A DNA stretch of 8,609 bases from an uncultured Bacilli bacterium. GTDB lineage: Bacteria > Bacillota_I > Bacilli_A > RF39 > UBA660. The notes beneath the pieces were generated by a model, which saw only the letters and a list, made by a program, of their open reading frames with translations, was not told the origin of the DNA and did not search any database. Positions 1-6,569 of the stretch are shown piece after piece. How positions within the stretch are numbered: position 1 is the stretch's first letter; the number at the start of each line of letters is the position of its first letter. Position numbers and translations under genes: made by a program. Where the stretch lies: the NCBI GenBank assembly GCA_910579535.1, contig CAJTUR010000042.1:1-8609 (forward strand). The letters are read 5' to 3'.

Positions 1-19
1 GTACCCTATTAATAATACA

Positions 20-48
20 ATTATAGCAACTTGAGGTTTCAATATCAA
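20..48 (-). promoter_or_regulatory. Strong sigma-A-type promoter reading out of the left edge
   Basis: On the minus strand the -35 box is TTGATA (positions 43-48, five of six consensus bases) and the -10 box is a perfect TATAAT (20-25), with a 17-bp spacer. Transcription would start near position 12-14 and run out of the window to the left, so the gene or RNA it drives is not visible. It is one of the best promoter matches in the window. The prediction rests on sequence match alone. Confidence 0.6.
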
Positions 49-305
49 TACAAAACAGTACTAAATCACTATTATTCTAACCTTTTTATCTTTTTTACTA
101 TATCAAACCAAACTTAAAAAAAAAAGTCGAAAAAAGAAGAAAAGTCATATTATTTCTTATAAATTATTTATTTAAAAAGCCAATAAAAAAATTGGAAATA
201 CACTATTTTTTGAATCTCCAATTCATTTTTTCTTTAATAATTGAAACACCTCTGTAATATTGTTCTCACTTGTAACAGACATGTCTAAAGTAAACTAAGA
301 TAGCT
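49..305. other. Gene-poor, very AT-rich intergenic stretch
   Basis: No convincing gene is seen on either strand. The stretch contains long T- and A-runs around 82-146 and a weak terminator-like inverted repeat at 184-223. A short minus-strand frame at 172-282 (37 codons counting stops) starts with ATG, is interrupted by an in-frame TGA at 223-225 and ends in TAA. It has no ribosome binding site and could be chance or a gene remnant. No tRNA-like cloverleaf or tandem repeat was recognised. Confidence 0.5.
184..223 (-). terminator. Possible weak terminator downstream of the bipA-distal small gene
   Basis: On the minus strand AATTGGA (217-223) can pair with TCCAATT (190-196) across a 20-nt loop, and a run of T follows (A-run on the plus strand at 185-190). 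It lies about 80 bp beyond the stop of the small gene at 306-632 and could end the bipA transcript. The stem is only 7 bp, poor in G/C, and the loop is large, so this is a weak call. Confidence 0.3.
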
Positions 306-632
306 TTATTTTGTAGTTTCTTCATAAGTGTTATATATATCTAAACCGATTTCATAAGGATAACCATTTTGCAAAGAATACTGAAAACTTTCAAATTCTT
401 CTTTTTCAAAAGGAAAGACAACTTTATGAAAAATTTTAATAGCTTTATTTGGACAATATTTTATATCACTTTCTACTGCATAACATTTTGAAGGGATATA
501 TCCTACAATAATAGCTCTATACCCTACTAAACAACCACCACTTCTTTTCAATTCCCAAACGGCAAATTTAAAAGGATATTCTTTATCTTCACTTATTCAA
601 ATTCTTCTAAATCTCATCACATTATAACTCAT
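306..632 (-). pseudogene. Small unknown protein gene interrupted by an in-frame TGA
   Basis: I do not recognise this protein. The uninterrupted part reads 81 residues from a TTG codon at 549-551 to TAA at 306-308. The same frame stays open and protein-like further upstream (ISEDKEYPFKFAVWEL) to a TGA at 597-599, and beyond that to an ATG at 630-632 (MSYNVMRFRRI). The likely original product is therefore about 108 residues with one nonsense codon at residue 12, at a place where TGG (Trp) would fit. No Shine-Dalgarno sequence precedes either the ATG or the TTG. The gene begins 17 bp after the bipA stop on the same strand and is probably read from the bipA promoter. The product would be soluble: there is no signal peptide or membrane helix. 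Options are a recent pseudogene, a base error in the assembly, or translation of a shorter form from an internal start. If start sites are restricted to the open frame, the gene is 306-551. Confidence 0.5.
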
Positions 633-649
633 AAAATTAAAAAAAGAAA

Positions 650-2452
650 CTAATTTTTCTTTGTTCGATAACGATCTTTAGGATCTAATTCGGATTTACG
701 AAGACGAATATCATCTGGTGTCACTTCAACATACTCATCATTTTCAATAAATTCTAAAGCTTCTTCTAAAGTAAACTTTTTAGGTGTTGTTAAATTAATG
801 GCTTCATCTGCTCCACTACTTCTAGTATTTGTTAAATTCTTATTTTTACAAGGATTCACATCCAAATCATTATCACGATTATGTATTCCTACAATCATTC
901 CAACATACACGTCGGTAGCAGGTTCAATAATTAATGTTCCACGATCTTGTAAATTCCATAAAGAGTATCCTAATGCCTTACCATTTTCCATAGAAACCAA
1001 AACACCATTTTTGCGTCTAGTAATTTCTCCAACATAAGGTTTATAATCTTCAAAACTACGAACCATTATCCCTTCGCCACGCGTATTCGTAATAAAAGAA
1101 CTACGATACCCAATTAAACCTCTTGTTGGGGCTGAAAACTCTAAATGCGCTTGATTATTTTCACTCGAAACCACTAACAATTGGCCTTTTCTTTCTTGTA
1201 AATCACTGATAACGGTTCCTGAATACTCTTCAGGGCAATTAATGATGACTTTTTCAAAAGGTTCAAATTTCTTTCCATCACGTTCTTCCATTAAAACCTC
1301 AGGTTTAGAAACCGAAAGTTCATACCCTTCTCTTCGCATGTTCTCTAAAAGAATCGATAAATGAAGTTCTCCACGACCACTAACTTTAAAGCCATCTGCA
1401 TTCGTAAGCTCTTCAACCACAAGTCCAACATTCGTTTGTAACTCACGTTCTAATCTTTCTTTAATATGTCGAGTCGTTAAAAATTTTCCACTTTTTCCAA
1501 CAAAAGGAGAATTATTAACCAAGAAATTCATCGAAAGCGTTGGTTTTTCAATTTCAATAGGAGGAAGAGGTTCAACATGATCTTTATCACAAATCGTATC
1601 CCCTATAGAAATAGCACTACAACCCGCAATAGTAACAATATCTCCGTAATACGCTATTTCTTTTTCAACTTTTTTCAAACCTTCATTAACAAACAATTTA
1701 GTAATCTTAAAATTTTCTAAACTACCATCGTTTTTAGACAAACGGACCATTTGTCCATTTTTAATACATCCTTTATTAATACGACCAATACCCAAACGAC
1801 CAATATATTCATCATAACCTAAATTACTGACTTGCAATTGTAAAGGATCATTTTCATTTCCTTTAAAAGGTTCAACCACTTCTAAAATCGTATCAAGTAA
1901 AGGTGATATACTAGTAGAATCCTCTTCTAAACTTTTTTTAGCAATACCATCTCTGGCAATACCATAAATAATTGGAAAATCAAGTTGTTCATCACTAGCA
2001 TTTAATTCCATAAAAAGATTGAACGTCATATCAACGACTTCTAAAGGACGAGCGTCTTTTTTATCAATTTTATTAATAAACAAAATAGGTCTCAAGTTTT
2101 GTTCTAAAGCCTTTTTTAAAACAAAACGAGTTTGGGGCATAGGTCCTTCAGCTGAATCCACCAAAAGAACCACTGTATCCACTGTTTTAATGACACGTTC
2201 AACTTCACTCGAAAAATCCGCATGTCCAGGTGTATCCACAATATTAATTTTAACATCTTTATAACGAATCGCACAATTTTTTGAATAGATTGTAATGCCT
2301 CTTTCTCTTTCAATATCATTACTATCCATCACACAAGTTGCCACTTCTTCATGAGAATTAAAAACACCATTTTGATTTAAAAGCGCATCAACTAAAGTAC
2401 TTTTTCCAGCATCAACGTGGGCAACAACCGCTATATTAATTATTTTATCCAT
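650..2452 (-). CDS. typA: Translational GTPase TypA/BipA
   Basis: Ribosome-associated GTPase of the EF-G-like superfamily. TypA/BipA binds 70S ribosomes and supports 50S assembly and stress or low-temperature growth in other bacteria. The length, 600 residues, is normal. Visible motifs are G1 AHVDAGKST (11-19), G2 RGITI (51-55), G3 DTPGH (73-77) and G4 NKID (127-130), followed by a domain II barrel from about 203, EF-G-like domains III and V, and the TypA-specific C-terminal domain. The last is marked by PTRGLIGYRS, RDNDLDVN and the VEVTPDDIRLRK block near the end. The G1 loop has Ala where the common TypA form has His (DHGKT), and DFSSEVER replaces DFGGEVER; both are tolerated variants and the rest of the G domain is intact. 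The start is fixed by GAGG (2461-2464) eight bases before ATG. The stop is TAG. It has its own promoter overlapping the end of the upstream AbiEi gene. Identity is certain at family level. Confidence 0.96.
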   Translation of the reverse strand: MDKIINIAVVAHVDAGKSTLVDALLNQNGVFNSHEEVATCVMDSNDIERERGITIYSKNCAIRYKDVKINIVDTPGHADFSSEVERVIKTVDTVVLLVDSAEGPMPQTRFVLKKALEQNLRPILFINKIDKKDARPLEVVDMTFNLFMELNASDEQLDFPIIYGIARDGIAKKSLEEDSTSISPLLDTILEVVEPFKGNENDPLQLQVSNLGYDEYIGRLGIGRINKGCIKNGQMVRLSKNDGSLENFKITKLFVNEGLKKVEKEIAYYGDIVTIAGCSAISIGDTICDKDHVEPLPPIEIEKPTLSMNFLVNNSPFVGKSGKFLTTRHIKERLERELQTNVGLVVEELTNADGFKVSGRGELHLSILLENMRREGYELSVSKPEVLMEERDGKKFEPFEKVIINCPEEYSGTVISDLQERKGQLLVVSSENNQAHLEFSAPTRGLIGYRSSFITNTRGEGIMVRSFEDYKPYVGEITRRKNGVLVSMENGKALGYSLWNLQDRGTLIIEPATDVYVGMIVGIHNRDNDLDVNPCKNKNLTNTRSSGADEAINLTTPKKFTLEEALEFIENDEYVEVTPDDIRLRKSELDPKDRYRTKKN

Positions 2453-2460
2453 ATAGAAAA

Positions 2461-2464
2461 CCTC
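2461..2464 (-). promoter_or_regulatory. Ribosome binding site of typA
   Basis: The minus-strand GAGG lies eight bases before the ATG at 2450-2452, which fixes the typA start. Confidence 0.7.
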
Positions 2465-2485
2465 AAACTTTCAAAAACGTATAAA

Positions 2486-2514
2486 ATTATACCTCAAAAT
2501 CATTTACTTTTCAA
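2486..2514 (-). promoter_or_regulatory. typA promoter overlapping the abiEi 3' end
   Basis: On the minus strand the -35 is TTGAAA (2509-2514, five of six) and the -10 a perfect TATAAT (2486-2491), with a 17-bp spacer. The -35 box sits inside the last codons of the AbiEi-like gene, so typA can be transcribed independently although the gap between the genes is only 51 bp. Transcription would start near 2479, giving a leader of about 25-30 nt that contains the GAGG site. Confidence 0.65.
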
Positions 2515-3073
2515 TAACTTTACTCATTATTTTGTCAAGATGAAACACTTTACTGTACTCCATTAAGCGCTCTATATCTTTATCTTTTCGATTCAAGTAA
2601 TGTCGAACAATCTTTTCTCTTTTTTCTGTATCCATTTTCATTCGAAAAAGGTCACAAAGACATCTTTCCATATTGTAAAGACGTATCGGATTATCAAAAG
2701 GACTTTTAAAAGAAACAATTCCCAAGTCATAATATTTAGAATCCACATGATGCACTTTATAATCTCCCCGTACCTTTTTATCTTTTACAACAGTTAAATC
2801 AATATCAACTGGAAAATCGGTAGTGAGCTTCCATAAATAAAGAGCGGTCATATGGGAAAACACCACACTGGGATACATCTTTTGAAGAATAAAATAATCG
2901 TCTTCTAAAAGTGTATTATCAATAAATAAACCATGATGAACTTTTCTTACTAAACCCATTTCAATATATTTCTTAATCATAGGTTTACAAATATTAAGTT
3001 TTAAAAAATCATCAGTGGTTATATAGCCTTGATTCCTCACTAAAACAGCTTTAATTTTCTCTACTCTATTCAT
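2504..3073 (-). CDS. AbiEi-family type IV antitoxin-like protein
   Basis: The 189-residue protein matches the AbiEi antitoxin family of AbiE abortive-infection / type IV toxin-antitoxin systems. In those systems AbiEi represses its own promoter and counteracts the nucleotidyltransferase toxin AbiEii. An N-terminal winged-helix-like region (about 1-50, ending in GLVRKVHHGLFID) is followed by the family's DDYFILQKMYPSVVFSHMTA region (58-77), the ALYLWKLT segment, and a C-terminal half with PFDNPIRLYNMERCLCDLFR (125-144) and RKDKDIERLMEYSKVF (162-177). The length is close to that of short AbiEi proteins. No AbiEii gene is adjacent: downstream after 51 bp is typA, and upstream on the same strand is a membrane protein gene. 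The gene has its own promoter, but no strong Shine-Dalgarno sequence lies before the ATG. Stop is TAA. The family call is based on remembered motif pattern; regulation of a distant toxin or a non-toxin role is possible. Confidence 0.82.
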   Translation of the reverse strand: MNRVEKIKAVLVRNQGYITTDDFLKLNICKPMIKKYIEMGLVRKVHHGLFIDNTLLEDDYFILQKMYPSVVFSHMTALYLWKLTTDFPVDIDLTVVKDKKVRGDYKVHHVDSKYYDLGIVSFKSPFDNPIRLYNMERCLCDLFRMKMDTEKREKIVRHYLNRKDKDIERLMEYSKVFHLDKIMSKVIEK

Positions 3074-3099
3074 AATAAATCATTTACTTTCGTACCTAC

Positions 3100-3128
3100 A
3101 TAATATCATATCTTTATTCTGTTGTAAA
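3100..3128 (-). promoter_or_regulatory. Promoter of the AbiEi-like gene
   Basis: On the minus strand -35 TTTACA (3123-3128) and -10 TATTAT (3100-3105), each five of six, are separated by 17 bp. A second possible promoter overlaps just upstream: TTGACA (3139-3144) with CAGAAT (3116-3121), also with a 17-bp spacer. Either would give a short leader before the ATG at 3071-3073. Confidence 0.55.
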
Positions 3129-3137
3129 TAAAAACAA

Positions 3138-3152
3138 TTGTCAACTTGACAA
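3138..3152. promoter_or_regulatory. Perfect 15-bp inverted repeat, candidate operator
   Basis: TTGTCAACTTGACAA is two perfect 7-bp arms around one central base. With a one-base centre it cannot fold as a normal RNA hairpin, which suits a DNA-binding protein site better than a terminator. One arm is a consensus -35 hexamer (TTGACA) facing the AbiEi-like gene. AbiEi proteins are known to bind inverted repeats in their own promoters, so autoregulation is a reasonable but untested reading. Confidence 0.4.
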
Positions 3153-3156
3153 AAGA

Positions 3157-3176
3157 AAAAACGAATTAATTCGTTT
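3157..3176 (-). terminator. Intrinsic terminator overlapping the stop codon of the HAAS-like gene
   Basis: AAACGAATTAATTCGTTT (3159-3176) is a perfect 18-bp palindrome. As minus-strand RNA it folds into a 7-bp stem (AAACGAA/TTCGTTT) with a TTAA loop and is followed by a T-rich run. The TAA stop of the upstream gene lies at 3166-3168, in the loop and top of the stem. It would end the two-gene transcript 3166-5453. The stem has few G/C pairs, so efficiency is uncertain. Confidence 0.5.
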
Positions 3177-3681
3177 CTAAATTTCCAAACCATTTTCTAA
3201 ACGTACGGACAAAATAACTTAAAGCAAAAAGAACGTAAATCAATTCCATGACCAATCCCCACAAAGCAAAGAAAGTGATATTACTATTAAAAAAACCATC
3301 AATAATTTGATCTCCCAAATCTCTAATAAAAATAAAAGGAATTTTTAAAAAACAAGTAAGAAGAACTAGAACTAATAAATCTAATAAAATTTTTCCCCGC
3401 TTTTTTCCATCACAATTCTTAAGTAGAGTTCCCAAATCCACTAAATCGTTGTAAAACTGAACGATAAAAAAATCTTTCTTAGAAACAGCTTCAATTTTTC
3501 TTCGTTTGCAAACTTCATGTACAATATCTTCCATAGAACCAAAACTCTTTATTACTTCTTCATCCGATTTTTTAGATTTATCAATCTTATTAATATAATA
3601 GAGAACTTCCTCTTCTAAAGCTTTCTTATCCAAAAACTTTAAATGACTTCTTAACTGTTTAATAAACGCTTTTCGATTCAT
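3166..3681 (-). CDS. Small membrane protein with N-terminal HAAS/DUF1700-like domain
   Basis: The first ~65 residues resemble the HAAS/DUF1700 helical domain: a Met-Asn-Arg-Lys start, an acidic EEEVLYYINKID segment, and SDEEVIKSFGSMEDIVHEV matching the family's SEEEVIAxLGSPxEIAxEI pattern. In other Firmicutes such proteins often sit beside PadR regulators; none is seen here. Two hydrophobic stretches follow, near residues 97-119 and 134-158, so the protein should sit in the cytoplasmic membrane with its N-terminal domain inside. Start choice: ATG at 3679-3681 (171 residues) has AGGGAG about ten bases upstream. A GTG at 3688-3690 would give 174 residues and overlaps the TGA of the preceding gene, but the AGGGAG would then be too close. 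Either way the gene begins within a few bases of the upstream stop, so translational coupling to the 588-residue protein is likely. The biological role is unknown. Confidence 0.75.
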   Translation of the reverse strand: MNRKAFIKQLRSHLKFLDKKALEEEVLYYINKIDKSKKSDEEVIKSFGSMEDIVHEVCKRRKIEAVSKKDFFIVQFYNDLVDLGTLLKNCDGKKRGKILLDLLVLVLLTCFLKIPFIFIRDLGDQIIDGFFNSNITFFALWGLVMELIYVLFALSYFVRTFRKWFGNLETN

Positions 3682-3686
3682 TCCAA

Positions 3687-5453
3687 TCACTCTCCCTGTT
3701 TTTTATATATCACATTTTCAATATAATTGCATCTACTTTTTTCTTTCATTTGAAGAATTACAGTATAATCCTTATTGTGTTCTAATCTTTCTTTTTCAAA
3801 TTTCACAACAACTAATTTATCAGGTTTTCTTTGAACATCAATTTTCTCTTTTAATAAGAAAATCGTATCACTTTCCCTTTCAAGTAACTCAGTATTATCT
3901 AAAATATCAATTTTAGAGACAATCTCAACAGGTGAATAATAAAAGGGTGTTTCTGGATGAACAATCCCTATATAAGACGTTTTATGACTCGAATAAAAAA
4001 CATTTTTTAAATAAAGCGGAATCACTTCTTTATCAACATTAGTAAAATAAGCAAAAAAAGATTTATCAATTTTAAATTCAATTTTCTTAAGCACTCGAGC
4101 AACATCCACTAAAGAAAGCATAAAAGTTTCAAAAGAATTCATTTTTAAAATACTAAAATACTTAACACGAAGTTTCGCATTCGTATAGTAATCCAAAGTC
4201 TGATAAGCCGTATTAAACAAATCAATTTTTTGATTAACAATAATTTTACTGATCGTTTCATTAATATTGATTTCATTTAAGGCGCCTAAACTCATAAGGA
4301 CATGTAAACATTCTCTTAATATAGCACAGGAAGCGACAAAACAAGCACTTTTTTCCGTTTCACTTAATTTCTCATACGCTTTCTTAACCGTTGCAATAAG
4401 TCTTTTTTTATCAATTTCTTCTATCGTACCTTCGACATGTATCGCTGGAGGAAGAGTGATCTGGCTTTCTAAAAACGTAGCCAAATAATCACCCAAAAAC
4501 TCTTCAGAGACTTCTTTTATCAAATCATATTTTTCTTGAACCTTTTTCTTTTCAGTTTCTATAAACAGTTCTACAGGAATCATCTTGTTACATTCACTGG
4601 TATGATCAATGCTCTCTAATTCCTCTAAAGCGTCTTTTTTACTTTTAAATATTTTTTTTCTCATTTTAAGCTGTTGATTTAAAACTTCGATTTTTTTAGT
4701 AACATCTTGAATCTCATAAGGATAGCGATTTAATAAATAAACATTTTGAAAATGAGCTTCAGAAAAATCAAGCTCTTTAATACAATGGGCCAAAGTATTA
4801 ATAAAGTCCCTTATTTCATCAAAACCAGTTAACATTTTAAACTCTTCTTCTAATCGTTTAATTACTTCCTCACTATCATCATGAGTATCAATTAAAACTT
4901 CCGATTCTAAAGCTTCTTCCTTTTTGTCTCTCTGATATTCTTTTAACTTTTGATAAAAAGTATTCGTAAGCGTTCTCAAATTTTCAGAATATTCTGTTAC
5001 TTTACTAAACGTTTCATTTTGTTCTTTATATTTTTCTTTTAAAAGAGATAAAAGAATCGTTACAGATCTTGAAAGCTGTTTTCTTATTAATTCTTCTTTT
5101 GGATCAACGTATTGTTCTAAAAAAGCGGAAAAATTTCTCATTTCCTCAACCGTTAAAATACAATTTTTGTATTTATAAATAATAGTTGGATTAACAATTT
5201 CATAATCATCAAATTCAACCGTTATACAATATTGATCCTTATTATTTGTAAACCACCAATATTTAAAAATAGCCTCTTCGACACTTGCTTCATCTTCAAA
5301 ATAACTCACACGTTCTAAATGACCATATTGTTTATTTGGCCATACAAAATAAACACCCAAACGGCCATCACTTTGATAAAGATAGGGTGCTCGATTGAGA
5401 GAATAAAAACCATATTTTTTTAAAACTTTTAAAATATCTTCTTTCTTTAACAT
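3687..5453 (-). CDS. Unknown 588-residue helical cytoplasmic protein
   Basis: I do not recognise this protein. No signal peptide or membrane segment is seen, so it should be cytoplasmic. Residues 1-105 look like a compact alpha/beta domain rich in aromatic residues (SLNRAPYLYQSDGRLGVYFVWP, KYWWFTNN, two adjacent Trp). Residues ~106-330 are highly charged and strongly helical, with likely coiled coils at about 120-180, 195-230, 250-282 and 298-320. Residues ~340-460 are a second helical region with more hydrophobic helices and Cys residues (CFVASCAILRECL, 371-382). The C-terminal ~110 residues alternate beta-like segments (SYIGIVHPETPFYYSPVEIV, DKLVVVKFEKERL, DYTVILQM). No nucleotide-binding motif or catalytic signature was found. 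Start: ATG with AAGGGGAT about nine bases upstream. The stop is TGA, the only one in the window, overlapping the start region of the HAAS-like gene. It has its own extended -10 promoter. A scaffold or regulatory partner of the downstream membrane protein is a guess from the coupling only. Confidence 0.88.
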   Translation of the reverse strand: MLKKEDILKVLKKYGFYSLNRAPYLYQSDGRLGVYFVWPNKQYGHLERVSYFEDEASVEEAIFKYWWFTNNKDQYCITVEFDDYEIVNPTIIYKYKNCILTVEEMRNFSAFLEQYVDPKEELIRKQLSRSVTILLSLLKEKYKEQNETFSKVTEYSENLRTLTNTFYQKLKEYQRDKKEEALESEVLIDTHDDSEEVIKRLEEEFKMLTGFDEIRDFINTLAHCIKELDFSEAHFQNVYLLNRYPYEIQDVTKKIEVLNQQLKMRKKIFKSKKDALEELESIDHTSECNKMIPVELFIETEKKKVQEKYDLIKEVSEEFLGDYLATFLESQITLPPAIHVEGTIEEIDKKRLIATVKKAYEKLSETEKSACFVASCAILRECLHVLMSLGALNEININETISKIIVNQKIDLFNTAYQTLDYYTNAKLRVKYFSILKMNSFETFMLSLVDVARVLKKIEFKIDKSFFAYFTNVDKEVIPLYLKNVFYSSHKTSYIGIVHPETPFYYSPVEIVSKIDILDNTELLERESDTIFLLKEKIDVQRKPDKLVVVKFEKERLEHNKDYTVILQMKEKSRCNYIENVIYKKQGE

Positions 5454-5461
5454 ATTCTTTA

Positions 5462-5469
5462 TCCCCTTT
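5462..5469 (-). promoter_or_regulatory. Ribosome binding site of the 588-residue protein
   Basis: The minus-strand sequence reads AAGGGGAT and ends about nine bases before the ATG at 5451-5453. It supports that start rather than an internal Met. Confidence 0.6.
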
Positions 5470-5482
5470 TATACTCATTCCA

Positions 5483-5511
5483 ATTATAACATAACAAATT
5501 ATAATTTTCGA
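5483..5511 (-). promoter_or_regulatory. Extended -10 promoter of the 588-residue protein operon
   Basis: On the minus strand the -10 is TATAAT (5483-5488) preceded by TGT, an extended -10 (TGnTATAAT). A 17-bp spacer leads to a weak -35, TCGAAA (5506-5511, four of six). A second TATAAT at 5498-5503 has no good -35. The promoter separates the two-gene unit 3166-5453 from the gene at 5538-6545. Confidence 0.6.
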
Positions 5512-5537
5512 GTTTTTTCTTCTTATTCAAAAACAAA

Positions 5538-6545
5538 TTAATTTTTTCCTTCATACAAAACCACATGTTCATCAATTTGAATGACTTCTTGATTAGATAA
5601 CATCAACTTTAAAGTTCCATTTTCAAGTTGATAATGAAGCATTTTAGTCGTTTTATAAGGAACGATGGTTTCATTAGAAGAAACATAAACTTCATCAAAT
5701 TCATCTATTAAAATAAAATCACTATGTAGGTGCTCATCATATGGAAAAAGAAAAATCTTTTTATAAACAAAAAGGTCATTATTTCTATTATGCAATTTTT
5801 CCTTACCTGTAATACTTAAACTTTTATCCGAATAAATCCAAAAGCCAACACTATCCATAAGTCCGATTTCATCAATATGACCGTCAAATCTTTTATTTAA
5901 ATGCTTATTTTCTAAGTCAACAACCAAAAACTCTTTTTTATCGGAGTAAACAACTGGAAAACCTTCACCACAAGTAGAATGTAAGTACCCTTCCCTAAAC
6001 TTACTGATTCCAATTATTTTTTCATCATGATTTAATTGAACTAAAGGTAATTCAATTGAAGTCTTTTCAAATAGTTTTTCAAAATCCATTGCTTCTTCCC
6101 CAATATTTACTCCCGAATTTTTTAAAAATTCATCCATTTTAAAAGCATACAAATCACCTGTTTCAGTTAGCAATAAATAAATCATAGAAATACTTGCACA
6201 ATCATTAAAAGTATTATAGATAGTGATGTACTTTTCAGAAGAGGTAACAGGAATTTCATGACGCTCATCAGTGAAATACAAATGACCTTCCTTAATTTTT
6301 AAAAACACACCTTCACTACAAACCGTATCATCGATAAAATTTAAGCAATAAATTCTCATATCAAATTGATTTTCTTCTAAATCTTTCAAATTCAAATCTT
6401 CATCTTTATCCAAAATAGAAGGTGAAGAAACAGATGAATTTTCTTTTTTTTGTAAATAAGAATTTTTATACTGCCACATAAAATAATAACAGCCCCCTAT
6501 AATTCCTAAAAAAACAACAATAAACAACAAACTACTTTTTTTCAT
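5538..6545 (-). CDS. Membrane-anchored extracytoplasmic protein of unknown family
   Basis: A 335-residue protein with Lys-Lys at residues 2-3 and one hydrophobic segment near residues 5-24, then a low-complexity linker (about 27-60, rich in Ser, Asp, Glu and Lys) and a ~275-residue soluble part expected outside the membrane. IGGC at 16-19 resembles a lipobox, so it could be a lipoprotein, but the hydrophobic stretch continues past Cys19 and an uncleaved anchor is equally possible. The outer part is beta-rich and contains several short Gly-x-Leu-Tyr-like strands (EGHLYFTDE, ETGDLYAFK, DEVYVSS, KSLSITG) that loosely recall beta-propeller blades of the RCC1 type; I would not assign a family on that. 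Cys67/Cys76 and two further Cys in the exported part could form disulfides. AGGAG lies about ten bases before the ATG. It is divergent from the DUF308-like gene, with 101 bp between the starts. No catalytic motif was recognised. Confidence 0.85.
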   Translation of the reverse strand: MKKSSLLFIVVFLGIIGGCYYFMWQYKNSYLQKKENSSVSSPSILDKDEDLNLKDLEENQFDMRIYCLNFIDDTVCSEGVFLKIKEGHLYFTDERHEIPVTSSEKYITIYNTFNDCASISMIYLLLTETGDLYAFKMDEFLKNSGVNIGEEAMDFEKLFEKTSIELPLVQLNHDEKIIGISKFREGYLHSTCGEGFPVVYSDKKEFLVVDLENKHLNKRFDGHIDEIGLMDSVGFWIYSDKSLSITGKEKLHNRNNDLFVYKKIFLFPYDEHLHSDFILIDEFDEVYVSSNETIVPYKTTKMLHYQLENGTLKLMLSNQEVIQIDEHVVLYEGKN

Positions 6546-6569
6546 ACACGATTTTCTCCTATATTATTT

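Noticed and set aside
82..146. T-rich tract (82-99) and A-rich tract (126-145) that are imperfectly complementary
   Set aside because: The complementarity is mostly A/T homopolymer, has mismatches and a bulge, and lacks a T-run in a useful place for a terminator on either strand. Low complexity explains it.
798..1037. Plus-strand open frame of 79 codons within typA
   Set aside because: It lies entirely antisense to the conserved typA gene, has no family resemblance, and its composition follows from the opposite-strand codons.
2019..2319. Open frames on both strands inside the typA GTPase domain region
   Set aside because: Shadows of the typA coding sequence; the typA frame carries the conserved G motifs across this segment.
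650..2452. Possible ribosomal-protection tetracycline resistance protein, because of the AHVDAGK loop
   Set aside because: Length, PTRGLIGYRS, RDNDLDVN and the VEVTPDDIRLRK C-terminus are TypA/BipA features. TetM-type proteins are longer and have an EF-G-like domain IV.
2479..2492. GTATAA-AA-TTATAC inverted repeat around the typA -10 box
   Set aside because: Six-base arms made of A/T and overlapping a TATAAT box are expected by chance at this composition; no second copy supports an operator.
4267..4488. Plus-strand frame of 73 codons antisense to the 588-residue gene
   Set aside because: No ribosome binding site or recognisable product; the minus-strand gene is continuous across it with its own promoter and binding site.
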